Shown here: positions 1 to 7,350 of the stretch, in pieces
How the letters are laid out: the number at the start of each line of letters is the position of its first letter
Position numbering within the stretch: position 1 is the stretch's first letter
Assembly: GCA_023410055.1 (NCBI GenBank)
Contig: JAEYQK010000066.1
Span: forward strand, 62,001-126,000
DNA from: Acidobacteriota bacterium
GTDB lineage: Bacteria; Acidobacteriota; Terriglobia; Terriglobales; Acidobacteriaceae
Direction: 5' to 3'
DNA length: 64,000 bases
Notes under the pieces: generated by a model
Databases searched by the model: none
The model's input: only the letters and a program-made list of their open reading frames with translations
Told to the model about the DNA's origin: nothing
Made by a program: the position numbers and the translations under genes

Positions 1-543
1 TGGCGAAACGCGCAGCGGCCCGAAGGTCGCATCGGGTTTCGTGCTGTACTCGATTACGTCGCGCCCATTCGGAGGTGGCAACTCGCCATCGGAGATGTTG
101 AGGCGGTCGTGGGGGTAGTCCAGCGTCAGCAGAACATCGCGGAAAAGTGTGATGCCCAGAGTGCCGTCGCGATGCGAATCCGACATCTTCAAGATGTCGC
201 CCTCGGCCGGGGTAAAAGTGCGGCCCGCTACCTTCAGCGTAGTGGCTTTCACGATGCTGACCGTATCTCCGGATCCCAATGGCTGCCGGTCGGAAGTACG
301 GATATTGCGGTGACCAGTTATAGGCAAGCCAAGCTGTTGCGCCTTCTCTGGAGTGATGAGGAAATCGATCGCGGCCCCGGTATCCAAGCCGAAGTGAACG
401 GGCGCATTTCCGTTAATGCTGACGTCGAACCCGTGCAGAAAAGGCGTTTCCTCAGGGGTAGAGGCTGTTGCTTGTGCAGCCGCGCTGCTGGCCAAAGCGA
501 TAAGTAAGGAAAACATCGCTAATTGGACGAAAGACTTAGTCAT
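1..543 (-). CDS. Retropepsin-like aspartyl protease, 3' end cut by window edge
   Basis: An open frame of 181 codons starts at an ATG (541-543) and runs off the left edge without a stop. Residues 1-24 form a signal peptide (MTKSFVQLAMF... ending SSAAAQA), so the product is exported. After it comes HFGLDTGAAIDFLI, the hydrophobic-hydrophobic-D-T-G motif of pepsin/retropepsin-type aspartyl proteases, and later GTLGITLFRDVLLTLDYP, which fits the second half of a single-lobe domain. Clan AA enzymes of this kind usually have one lobe and may dimerise. No strong Shine-Dalgarno site is visible. The substrate is unknown and the C-terminal part, which often carries a PDZ domain in this family, lies outside the window. 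The motif makes the fold likely; activity is inferred. Confidence 0.75.
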   Translation of the reverse strand, partial: MTKSFVQLAMFSLLIALASSAAAQATASTPEETPFLHGFDVSINGNAPVHFGLDTGAAIDFLITPEKAQQLGLPITGHRNIRTSDRQPLGSGDTVSIVKATTLKVAGRTFTPAEGDILKMSDSHRDGTLGITLFRDVLLTLDYPHDRLNISDGELPPPNGRDVIEYSTKPDATFGPLRVSP

Positions 544-678
544 AGCTAACACAGACACCAAGCTTTGCTGTTGGTTCCCGGAAAATGCGGTCTGGGATAC
601 CCAACGAATCCCCCATATCCCGAAACGGGAGATGTTGAGTAGCTGTTCAGAAAAGAGCACGTTCAGACGTCAACCTCC

Positions 679-1416
679 CTACCGCGCACCCGTCTGAAGG
701 CGGCTGCCGAAAACCTCTTTCAGAAGGTTAGTCGTTTGCGCAGCGGGGTTCTTGCGAATCTGCTTTTCTTCCTCGCCCAACATATAGAAGAGGCCGTCCA
801 GTGTTTTTCCAACCACGTATTTGTCCAAGTCGAACTTCTGATTCCGCATTAGCGGGGCAGCCATCGAGTTCTGCATCACCTGGTTGTATTGCTTGACGAC
901 TCCAACATTCTGCAGCGATCGATGCACGATCGGCGCAAACGCCGTCGTCAACTCCGCCGAGCTCTTACTTCGAAAATACTCCGTCGCCGCCGTGTCACTT
1001 CCAGTAAGGATCTGCCGGGCATCATCAATGCTCATTTGCATCAGTGCATTCAGAAAGATCTGCTTTGCCTGTGGCGTGGCCTGCTCCGCGGCACGATTCA
1101 TCCCGACCTCAAGTTCGTCCAACTGAGGCCCCATCCCGATGAGGCGCAGTCCCGTGCCAGCCTTGCGTACCTTCTCCGGCAACAGAATCTTGATCGCCTC
1201 GTTTCCTAGAAAGCCATCCGGCCTGCCTGTCGCCGCAACCGCTTTCGTGGTGCTTACCTTCAGCGCTTCTTTGAGCCCCGCAGTGATCTTGTCGTTGCTC
1301 AGGCTGGACGCAGGTTGGCTTGTGGCTCTTCTCCATATCTGATCAAGAGGGGACTGGGCGAGAGAGCAGATCGAAACCAGCATCACAGAGAACGCCACAC
1401 CGACAAATCGTTTCAT
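679..1416 (-). CDS. DUF4197 family secreted protein
   Basis: 245 residues starting at ATG 1414-1416, which has AAGGGG five bases upstream; a GTG two codons earlier overlaps that site and is less likely. The N-terminus MKRFVGVAFSVMLVSICSLAQ is a signal peptide. The body matches my memory of DUF4197: GLKEALKVSTTKAVAATGRPDGFLGN near the start, an alpha-helical middle (LNALMQMSIDDARQIL), and the ending DKYVVGKTLDGLFYMLGEEE. The family is periplasmic or outer-membrane associated and has no known function. The gene stands alone, convergent with nothing obvious. Family assignment is firm; the role is not known. Confidence 0.85.
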   Translation of the reverse strand: MKRFVGVAFSVMLVSICSLAQSPLDQIWRRATSQPASSLSNDKITAGLKEALKVSTTKAVAATGRPDGFLGNEAIKILLPEKVRKAGTGLRLIGMGPQLDELEVGMNRAAEQATPQAKQIFLNALMQMSIDDARQILTGSDTAATEYFRSKSSAELTTAFAPIVHRSLQNVGVVKQYNQVMQNSMAAPLMRNQKFDLDKYVVGKTLDGLFYMLGEEEKQIRKNPAAQTTNLLKEVFGSRLQTGAR

Positions 1417-1751
1417 AAGCACCCCTTATCGCGTGCAGCGTAAGCATATTCACCGCCTGAGCAGATGTACAGCCGTTACTCACCTTACGGCTGCAAATTC
1501 ACTTCAGAATTCCAACCTGTCAAGGCCTCACGTCCGTCGATTACCCTGTAACTCGTTGATTTCAGACCTTATGTCTGCAAGACCTGCATGTCGGGACTCC
1601 TCCACAAAGTTGCTAAAATGTATGTAGATAAAGCTCAAATAGCCGCCATCGTCAGTCACACGTAGTAAGTGCCTATCTATCAGCAACTTAAGTGTTGACC
1701 CAGCACAGTCACACAACGTAAGTCTTTGCTTTTCAAGATTTTACGTATTCA

Positions 1752-1774
1752 CCCCCCCCGGGGGGGGAGGGGGG
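1752..1774. repeat. C8-G8-A-G6 homopolymer palindrome
   Basis: Eight C followed directly by eight G, an A and six more G, then GGTAC-rich sequence. It is self-complementary and the G-runs could form a quadruplex. No coding frame with support crosses it. It lies in the roughly 600-base gap between the DUF4197 gene and the gene at 2013. Confidence 0.6.
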
Positions 1775-1790
1775 TACTGGTACGGTACAG

Positions 1791-1834
1791 ACCGGGGACA
1801 TGGCTGACAGAATGAACCGGGGACATACCTGACA
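1791..1834. repeat. Pair of direct repeats resembling an IS481-type element end
   Basis: ACCGGGGACATGGCTGACAG (1791-1810) is followed 25 bases later by ACCGGGGACATACCTGACA (1816-1834). Tandem GGGGACAT...TGACA units are familiar from the ends of IS481/IS3-like elements. No transposase frame is present on either side, so this would be a solitary remnant. The rest of the gap 1417-2012 shows no supported gene; GATCACCC-type triplicated units at about 1965-1990 are another short intergenic repeat. Confidence 0.4.
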
Positions 1835-2012
1835 AAACGACCATTAACCACAAGTGCTGATCCTTCAATAACTTACGCGGTGACCTGCATTTGCGCGCCC
1901 GTCCATTGCGAACCACTGTCCTGTGCGCCAGAATCCAACCTGTCTCGGGACTCGGGTTTACAATCACCCGATCACCCGATCACGCAATCAGCCCAATTCT
2001 CACGGAGACCCA

Positions 2013-2825
2013 ATGCGGTTCGCAACACTAGCCCTTCTCCTCACCCTGACCCTTGCAGCCCACGCCGCCGAGCTCAAGCAGCCGACCATAGATGCTTTCA
2101 ACCGCTACCTGCAAGCGACCGAACAGCGCTTCAACAACGAACTCCGGCCCGGCACGCCATTCCTCCACATCGACAGCCTTGCACCTGCCGATCGCCAGGC
2201 AGCCAACGACCGCCTGCGCAGAGGAGAGATCGTCATCAGCCGGCTCGACACGCTGGAGAATGGAAAGAAGGTCCACGTTCCCGACGCGATGGTTCACCAC
2301 TGGATCGGCACCGTCTTCATCCCCGGCGCCACCCTCCAGCAGACACTCGCCCTCGCCGAAGACTACAACCATCACAGCCTTTACTACGCCCCGGAAGTAG
2401 TCCGCTCAAAGATCACCAGCCGCAACGGCGACGACTTCCACATCTACTACCGGTTCAAGCGCCACAAGGTCGTCACCGTCGTACTCGACACCGAATACGA
2501 CATCCACTACACCCGGGTATCCCCCACTCGCGAAATCAGCCGCTCCTACAGCACACGCGTACAGGAAGTCGAAAATGCCGGCGAGTCAGACGAAAAGGAC
2601 AAACCGATCGGCAACGATACTGGATTTCTCTGGCGTCTCGACACACTCTGGCGCTTCGAGCAAAAAGACGGGGGGACCTACGTTCAATGCGAAGCGATTT
2701 CGCTGACGCGCGACATCCCCACCGGACTCGGCTGGATGATCCGCCCCTTTATCGAGAGCGTGCCACGCGAATCACTCGAATTCACGCTGGCGAATACAAG
2801 AAAGGCCTTGGTAGGAAACAGATAG
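2013..2825 (+). CDS. Secreted protein, possible START/SRPBCC-like fold
   Basis: 270 residues. The frame is open from 1923, but ATG 2013 follows CACGGAG and begins a clear signal peptide (MRFATLALLLTLTLAAHAA), so I start there. The mature protein has no family I can name with certainty. It alternates beta-like segments (HKVVTVVLDTEYDIHY, DTLWRFEQKDGGTYVQCEAI) and closes with an amphipathic helix-rich end (GWMIRPFIESVPRESLEFTL). A long curved sheet plus C-terminal helix of this kind is typical of START/SRPBCC ligand-binding domains, but this is a fold guess from pattern only. It is probably periplasmic. The stop is 31 bases before the convergent PilZ gene. Confidence 0.7.
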   Translation: MRFATLALLLTLTLAAHAAELKQPTIDAFNRYLQATEQRFNNELRPGTPFLHIDSLAPADRQAANDRLRRGEIVISRLDTLENGKKVHVPDAMVHHWIGTVFIPGATLQQTLALAEDYNHHSLYYAPEVVRSKITSRNGDDFHIYYRFKRHKVVTVVLDTEYDIHYTRVSPTREISRSYSTRVQEVENAGESDEKDKPIGNDTGFLWRLDTLWRFEQKDGGTYVQCEAISLTRDIPTGLGWMIRPFIESVPRESLEFTLANTRKALVGNR

Positions 2826-2856
2826 GAACTGCCTTTCTGAGTACTGAGTACTACTC

Positions 2857-3171
2857 TTACACCATGTTCAGGAATTGCAATCCGTAGTCATCGCCATTGC
2901 GGTACACAATCCTAGCCTGATAAATAGGCAGCGGCGAATCGAGGAACTCGACTCCGACCACGTCGCCGACCAGGAACTCGTTTTGCGTACGAATACCGAT
3001 TCCGCCGATCGCAACATCGGTGCACATACCGTCGCAGCTGCAAGCCACGTCACATTCTTCGCTCGACCAGTCGGTCCAGTGCAATCGAATTTTCGAGTCC
3101 ACCTGAAACCGGGGATGCGCCCGGCTCGCACTCACGTCCGCCATCATTCTCGCTTCTGCGAAGCCGCTCAT
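2857..3171 (-). CDS. PilZ domain protein
   Basis: 104 residues, essentially a lone PilZ domain, which in characterised members binds cyclic di-GMP. Visible are the N-terminal basic element (AHPRFQVDSKIRL, weaker than the usual RxxxR), DVAIGGIGIRT in place of the D/N-x-S-x-x-G motif, and the closing strands YQARIVYRNGDDYGLQFLNM. The serine of the second motif is replaced by alanine, so nucleotide binding may be weak or absent. A Cys-rich loop (CDVACSCDGMC) sits between the motifs and is unusual. The start is uncertain: ATG 3169-3171 has no good Shine-Dalgarno site and tandem ATGs eight codons later are alternatives. Confidence 0.75.
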   Translation of the reverse strand: MSGFAEARMMADVSASRAHPRFQVDSKIRLHWTDWSSEECDVACSCDGMCTDVAIGGIGIRTQNEFLVGDVVGVEFLDSPLPIYQARIVYRNGDDYGLQFLNMV

Positions 3172-3380
3172 CGTGAATCCACTCCAAAAGAGAGATTCTA
3201 TCTTTGCGGCCTCCGCCGTCCTATCTTCCTTTGGTACTATGCCCTTCGTACATCAGTATGCACGCTAAAGGTCACAAATTTAAGCGTTTTTGTAACCGCG
3301 CGAAACGTTACCGAAGTAAACCCGGGTCGCTAAATCGAATCAGCGACACTCGCCACTGATCACCGGAAACTAACGAACAA

Positions 3381-3409
3381 GGGCCGCGTTCACCACACGG
3401 CCCTCTTCT
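3381..3409 (-). terminator. Possible terminator after etfA
   Basis: GGGCCG (3381-3386) pairs with CGGCCC (3398-3403) across an 11-base loop. It lies 30-60 bases beyond the etfA stop. On the minus strand the stem is followed by TTGTTCGTT; on the plus strand by TCTTCTTTC. The stem is short, so the call is tentative. The remaining sequence between 3172 and 3440 shows no gene. Confidence 0.4.
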
Positions 3410-3440
3410 TTCGATCCGTCTCAATCCGTTCTGATCAGTG

Positions 3441-4481
3441 TTACGCTTTCGCTCCCTGCGCCTTCGCCAAAAGCAACTCGTTTACTTTGCGCATAATCTC
3501 GAACGCGTCGCCGACGTAAACAACATCGGCCTTACCGCGAGCCCAACCGCAATTCGCATCAAGATTAATCGCCCTTCTCTCGTTGATGAAACGCCAGCCG
3601 ACCACATGCGGCTCTTCACCATGACAACACGTCGATAGTCCCTTGGGGTGACGCGGCGTCGAACCAGTCTGTCCAACCTGGTTCAGGTGCGTCATGAACT
3701 GCAGAACCGGCTCGCCTTCACCGCTCTGGTCCACCAGCGACTTCGATCCGCCCAGCGACGCACCCGAGGTCTTGAGGAACCCGAGAATGATGTCCTCGGC
3801 TTCCTTGCCGTGCGTCTGACCGTCAGGCTGTTTCTTCGTCCAGCCCGCTCCGGCCACGAACAGCAGCTTCGCATCTGGTTTGATCGTCTGTTCCCCAGTC
3901 TGGGGCGACTTCACGCCCGTAACGCTCGTCTTCGCGCTTGCAGTAACCGCAACCGCTTCGACCGTCGCTGTGCCCGCTGCGCCGTTGAAGGCCTCATGGC
4001 AACCGCTGTCCATGGCGATGAACCACGGACGCGCCGCGCGACTCAGAGCTGCCTCCATGCGCTGACGGTAGTACCAGCGCGTTACCGCCACTGCTCCGCC
4101 CTCGACGGCGATGCTGTTGACGTGCGTCTCAATCTTGCCGCCAACGCGATGCGCCACACCAGCCAGCACGCGTGATGACCGCGAATTCGCCGCGGCAATC
4201 ACCAGCGTCGGATTCGACGCTTTGCAGATCGCCTCAGCCGCTGCTGCATCGGTCGCGTAACGCGCCTGCGCGAACTCCGCGCCCGCCACGCCGTAGAACT
4301 TCTCGGCTCCGCAGGCCGCAATCGCGTTCGCCGCCGTCTGCACTTCCCCGCCGATCAGGCCCACGCTGAGCTTTCCGCCCGTGGCCGCAACGACGTCCTT
4401 CGCCGCGCCCAGCACTTCCAGCGCGCCCTTCGCGAGCGAACCATCAGCTTCCGTATATGCCAGAAAAAGTATGTGTTCCAT
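3441..4481 (-). CDS. etfA: Electron transfer flavoprotein alpha subunit, divergent
   Basis: 346 residues. The frame opens at 4511, but ATG 4479-4481 has TAGGAG eight bases upstream and begins MEHILFLAYTE, as EtfA should. It pairs with EtfB and moves electrons from acyl-CoA dehydrogenases to the membrane. The N-terminal nucleotide-binding-like domain is followed by a FAD domain recognisable by KLLFVAGAGWT, GASLGGSKSLVDQS and QVGQTG. The stretch that is normally GISGAIQHxxG is replaced by GLSTCCHGEEPHVVGW, and the usual INxDpxAPIF is INLDANCGW. These are the positions that hold the FAD isoalloxazine and ribityl chain. Eleven bases separate it from the etfB stop, so the two are co-translated. 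The neighbours make the role clear even though cofactor binding is atypical. Confidence 0.85.
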   Translation of the reverse strand: MEHILFLAYTEADGSLAKGALEVLGAAKDVVAATGGKLSVGLIGGEVQTAANAIAACGAEKFYGVAGAEFAQARYATDAAAAEAICKASNPTLVIAAANSRSSRVLAGVAHRVGGKIETHVNSIAVEGGAVAVTRWYYRQRMEAALSRAARPWFIAMDSGCHEAFNGAAGTATVEAVAVTASAKTSVTGVKSPQTGEQTIKPDAKLLFVAGAGWTKKQPDGQTHGKEAEDIILGFLKTSGASLGGSKSLVDQSGEGEPVLQFMTHLNQVGQTGSTPRHPKGLSTCCHGEEPHVVGWRFINERRAINLDANCGWARGKADVVYVGDAFEIMRKVNELLLAKAQGAKA

Positions 4482-4492
4482 TTCGCTCGCTC

Positions 4493-5299
4493 CTAATCCT
4501 TCGTAACCCATTCGACGATTTCTTTCGCGATCTCGTCTGCAGGCATGTCTTTCACTACGCGCGTCTCACGCTGCTGTTTCGGCAGAGCAACGCTCTTGAA
4601 CGCGATTCCTTCCGCGCCGACCTTCGCGGCCTTTGCCCTCTGCAGCGCTGGCATCACGGTCTTCATGTTCAGCATGCCGACCTGAGGATTATTGCGTGGC
4701 TCCGGCAGATTTCCTGTTGCCCAGCCCAGCACGGCAGGCGCGCTTGCGCAATTTGAGACCTGATGCTTGCCGCCTTCGATGCGCTCCAGCACTTCAAACG
4801 ATCCATCCGCGTTTGCGGTGATCTGGTCCACGCCCTGGAACTGCTCTGTGATCCCCAGCAACTCCCCGACGATCTGCATGGTCGATCCAGCGCCACGCGA
4901 TGCCGACTCCCAGCCGCCAAATACCAGCGTCTTTGTCAGATCCAGCCCTGCGATACCCTTGATGGCATCAGCCAGCACGGTCGCGACTTCGTGCGAATCC
5001 GTGAATCCGCCCGCCGGCCCATCGACCGCGACCAGTTCAAACGGAACCTTCTGCGCGATGGTCATCATCACCTGCTGCAGCTTGGCCTTCGGGCCGATGC
5101 TGACCAGGTACACCTTGCTCCCGGGCGTCTTCGCAGCCAGATTGGCCGCCTCATAAAGGGCGTGCCCCGCCCACGGATCCAGCACGGCGGGCAGCATCAT
5201 CTCGTTCTTCAGCCCCCACCCGGCCGGTCCCTGCACCGGCTCCAACGTCTGCAATGGGTCGGGCACGATGCTGCCGCAAACCACAATCGAATAGCTCAT
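4493..5299 (-). CDS. etfB: Electron transfer flavoprotein beta subunit, divergent
   Basis: 268 residues, similar to the usual length of about 255. It starts MSYSIVVCGSIVPDP, with PDP where the family has a VPD motif, and has MLPAVLDPWAGHALYEAANL corresponding to the normal NPFDExAxEEAxxL. The AMP-binding loop region reads TLVFGGWESASRGAGSTMQIV instead of the usual DGDTGQ-type loop. It is the partner of EtfA, lies between the ETF:quinone oxidoreductase gene and etfA, and is separated from the former by a 19-bp-armed hairpin repeat. Family membership is good; nucleotide content cannot be inferred safely. Confidence 0.85.
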   Translation of the reverse strand: MSYSIVVCGSIVPDPLQTLEPVQGPAGWGLKNEMMLPAVLDPWAGHALYEAANLAAKTPGSKVYLVSIGPKAKLQQVMMTIAQKVPFELVAVDGPAGGFTDSHEVATVLADAIKGIAGLDLTKTLVFGGWESASRGAGSTMQIVGELLGITEQFQGVDQITANADGSFEVLERIEGGKHQVSNCASAPAVLGWATGNLPEPRNNPQVGMLNMKTVMPALQRAKAAKVGAEGIAFKSVALPKQQRETRVVKDMPADEIAKEIVEWVTKD

Positions 5300-5318
5300 G
5301 TAGTGAACTCCTGCATGT

Positions 5319-5373
5319 AAGTACCTAGTACCCAGTTGCTAGTTGTTGTGTTTGAACTAGGTACTAGGTACTT
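5319..5373. repeat. Long hairpin of GGTACTA units between etfB and the oxidoreductase gene
   Basis: Left arm AAGTACCTAGTACCCAGTT (5319-5337) and right arm AACTAGGTACTAGGTACTT (5355-5373) pair at 18 of 19 positions around a 17-base loop. Each arm contains two 8-nt units. A three-unit version lies at 11318-11378. In the RNA of this operon it would form a strong stem that could stabilise or attenuate the message. Confidence 0.85.
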
Positions 5374-5384
5374 CGAACCTCTAA

Positions 5385-7256
5385 CTAATTTTCTGCGCTG
5401 TGCAGTCCGCCCGCACCCGCCTTGAAGACAATATTCGTTCTACCGCTTCCGTCTTTTAGCTCCTGCTTGCAGTTCCACATGCATGCGCCGCAGAACACAC
5501 ACTTCTCGCGGTCGAACGTCGGCAGGCCGCCTTCACCAGCTTGAATAGCCTGCGCCGAACAAATCTCGTAACAAACTTTCGCGCCGCACTCTTCACACAG
5601 CTTCGGATCGACGAACTCGACATGATCGGCGTATCCACCGGGCGCCTGCACCTTGCCACCGACCAGCAGCGCGTCCTGATGCGTCACCAGCAGCTTGCCA
5701 TCAAACGGAATCGCCGGCCAGCCCATGCGATCCATGATCGTGTCGTGAATCGATATTCCCTTTTGCGCCGAATCACGACGAATAAGATCGAGGTCGGTTT
5801 TGTCGATCTTGCCGCGATAATACTTCGCCGGGTCGCTGATGTTCTTCTGCGGCGGCAACGGATGCCCAGGCGCAACAATCTTCCCCTTCGTGAGTCCGCA
5901 GATGCCCATGCCGATCATCCCGGTGATGAAGCCCTTCTGGAATCCATCGCGCGCGTTCTCGGCGATACGACCTTCGCTTTCGATCCAACTAGTGCGCCGC
6001 TTTGCAACGTAGGTCTGGTCGAGGTTTTCTTTCGTGAACGGCTTGCCTGCCTTCACCAGCTCGATGACACTCTCGGCCAGTTGCACGCCGGTCGTCCATG
6101 CTTCATCCACGCCCGAACCGGTCAGCACATTGGTCGAGCCTGAGCCTTCGCCGATGCGCGCATAACCATTGCCCGCCAGGAATGGTTCGCCTTGCTTGCC
6201 TGATTCGTTCAGCGACTTCGCTCCCCAGGAACGCAGCGTCCCGCCCTCGAGGTACTGCCAGAGGAACGGGTGCATGATGTAGTGCTGCAAATATCGATAT
6301 CCAGTACGTACCGGGTTCGTAAACCAAGACGGCACGAAAATTCCCACCGACGCAACGCGTTCCGGATGTACATACATGAAGCCGAAAATCTCAGGCTCGG
6401 GGAATCCGATCGTGTGAAAGACCGTTCCCGGTTCAAGCGTGCAGGTTTCCGGCAGATCGATAACAAACTTCAAGCCGACGGCCCACTCGTTCTTATGGTG
6501 TCCCTCGGGCATTCCCAACTGCTCATCGATCTGGCGCCCCACCGCGCCAACCGGACCATCGCCCACAACCGTGAGCGCAGCACGAATGTCCATGCCCGGC
6601 ATGAAACCCGCTTCGGGCTTGCCGTTTTTATCCACGCCCTGATCAATCAGTTGCACGCCAACGACACTGTCATTCTCGATTAGTGGCTTCGCCACCGGAG
6701 TTGAAGGCCATATCTGCACATGCCCTGCGCCCATCAGTTGTGCGCCAACCCACTGGTTAAACTGCCCGATCGACATTACCAGCCCGCCCTGCTTGTGCAG
6801 AAACGACGGCGTGTACGGTAGTTCCATTGCGTGCTGCTTCGCCATGCCCAGCGTCTTGATGAACTTGTCCGCAATTTTCATCATTGCCGGACGCCGGCTC
6901 GCACCGATCGGATCCAACAGGTAAAGCACCTTCTCCGTCTTCACCGGAGCGGCCATCGGAATCTGCGAGGGATCAAGATCGGGGAAACTCACGCGAATCC
7001 CGCGTGCCTTAGTCACCACTCCCGACACGCCGAATCCGATATCATCGGCGCGCTCGTAGCAGATCACCTGCGCAGGCATTCCCGGCATCGCCTTGCTTTC
7101 CAGCGCCGGCGTCCCGTCTTCTTTCACATCAGCTAGCGCCTTCGACAGCGTCGTCAGAAATCCGCCCATTGCTGGACCGAATCCCACGCACGCTATATCG
7201 ACCTCAACGCTCTGCCGTTCGACTTGTGGTTCCTGTTGTTCGGCCGCAGAATCCAT
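5385..7256 (-). CDS. Electron-transfer flavoprotein:quinone oxidoreductase-like protein
   Basis: 623 residues, close to the 550-600 of ETF:ubiquinone oxidoreductase. The enzyme takes electrons from reduced ETF and passes them through FAD and a 4Fe-4S cluster to the membrane quinone pool. An N-terminal FAD-binding loop is visible (ACVGFGPAMGG, residues ~23-33), and a flavin domain segment TVVGDGPVGAVGR. The C-terminus carries two cysteine clusters, CEECGAKVCYEIC and CVFCGACMWNC, supplying enough cysteines for one or two Fe-S clusters; canonical enzymes use four ligands for one. The C-terminal part also includes a 4Fe-4S ferredoxin-like AQAIQ stretch. It sits between the acyl-CoA dehydrogenase and etfBA, all on one strand. 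FixC-like relatives are an alternative label. Confidence 0.85.
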   Translation of the reverse strand: MDSAAEQQEPQVERQSVEVDIACVGFGPAMGGFLTTLSKALADVKEDGTPALESKAMPGMPAQVICYERADDIGFGVSGVVTKARGIRVSFPDLDPSQIPMAAPVKTEKVLYLLDPIGASRRPAMMKIADKFIKTLGMAKQHAMELPYTPSFLHKQGGLVMSIGQFNQWVGAQLMGAGHVQIWPSTPVAKPLIENDSVVGVQLIDQGVDKNGKPEAGFMPGMDIRAALTVVGDGPVGAVGRQIDEQLGMPEGHHKNEWAVGLKFVIDLPETCTLEPGTVFHTIGFPEPEIFGFMYVHPERVASVGIFVPSWFTNPVRTGYRYLQHYIMHPFLWQYLEGGTLRSWGAKSLNESGKQGEPFLAGNGYARIGEGSGSTNVLTGSGVDEAWTTGVQLAESVIELVKAGKPFTKENLDQTYVAKRRTSWIESEGRIAENARDGFQKGFITGMIGMGICGLTKGKIVAPGHPLPPQKNISDPAKYYRGKIDKTDLDLIRRDSAQKGISIHDTIMDRMGWPAIPFDGKLLVTHQDALLVGGKVQAPGGYADHVEFVDPKLCEECGAKVCYEICSAQAIQAGEGGLPTFDREKCVFCGACMWNCKQELKDGSGRTNIVFKAGAGGLHSAEN

Positions 7257-7274
7257 TAGTACGCCTCAATGCTT

Positions 7275-7347
7275 GTGTAGCGACGGGGCTGTGCCCCGTC
7301 GAGGTATCGCAACTACAAGAAGACGGGGGACAGCCCCGTCCCTACAC
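7275..7347. repeat. Compound palindrome with GACGGGGC cores
   Basis: It begins GTGTAG and ends CTACAC, and carries GACGGGGC-TGT-GCCCCGTC (7282-7300) and a reversed core GACGGGGGACAGCCCCGTC. The same core recurs at 26743-26763 and 46901-46923. It fills the gap between the acyl-CoA dehydrogenase and oxidoreductase genes. Confidence 0.85.
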
Positions 7348-7350
7348 AAT

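Noticed and set aside
1880..2887. 335-codon open frame on the plus strand
   Set aside because: Arg/Pro/His-rich, overlaps the better-supported secreted protein in another frame.
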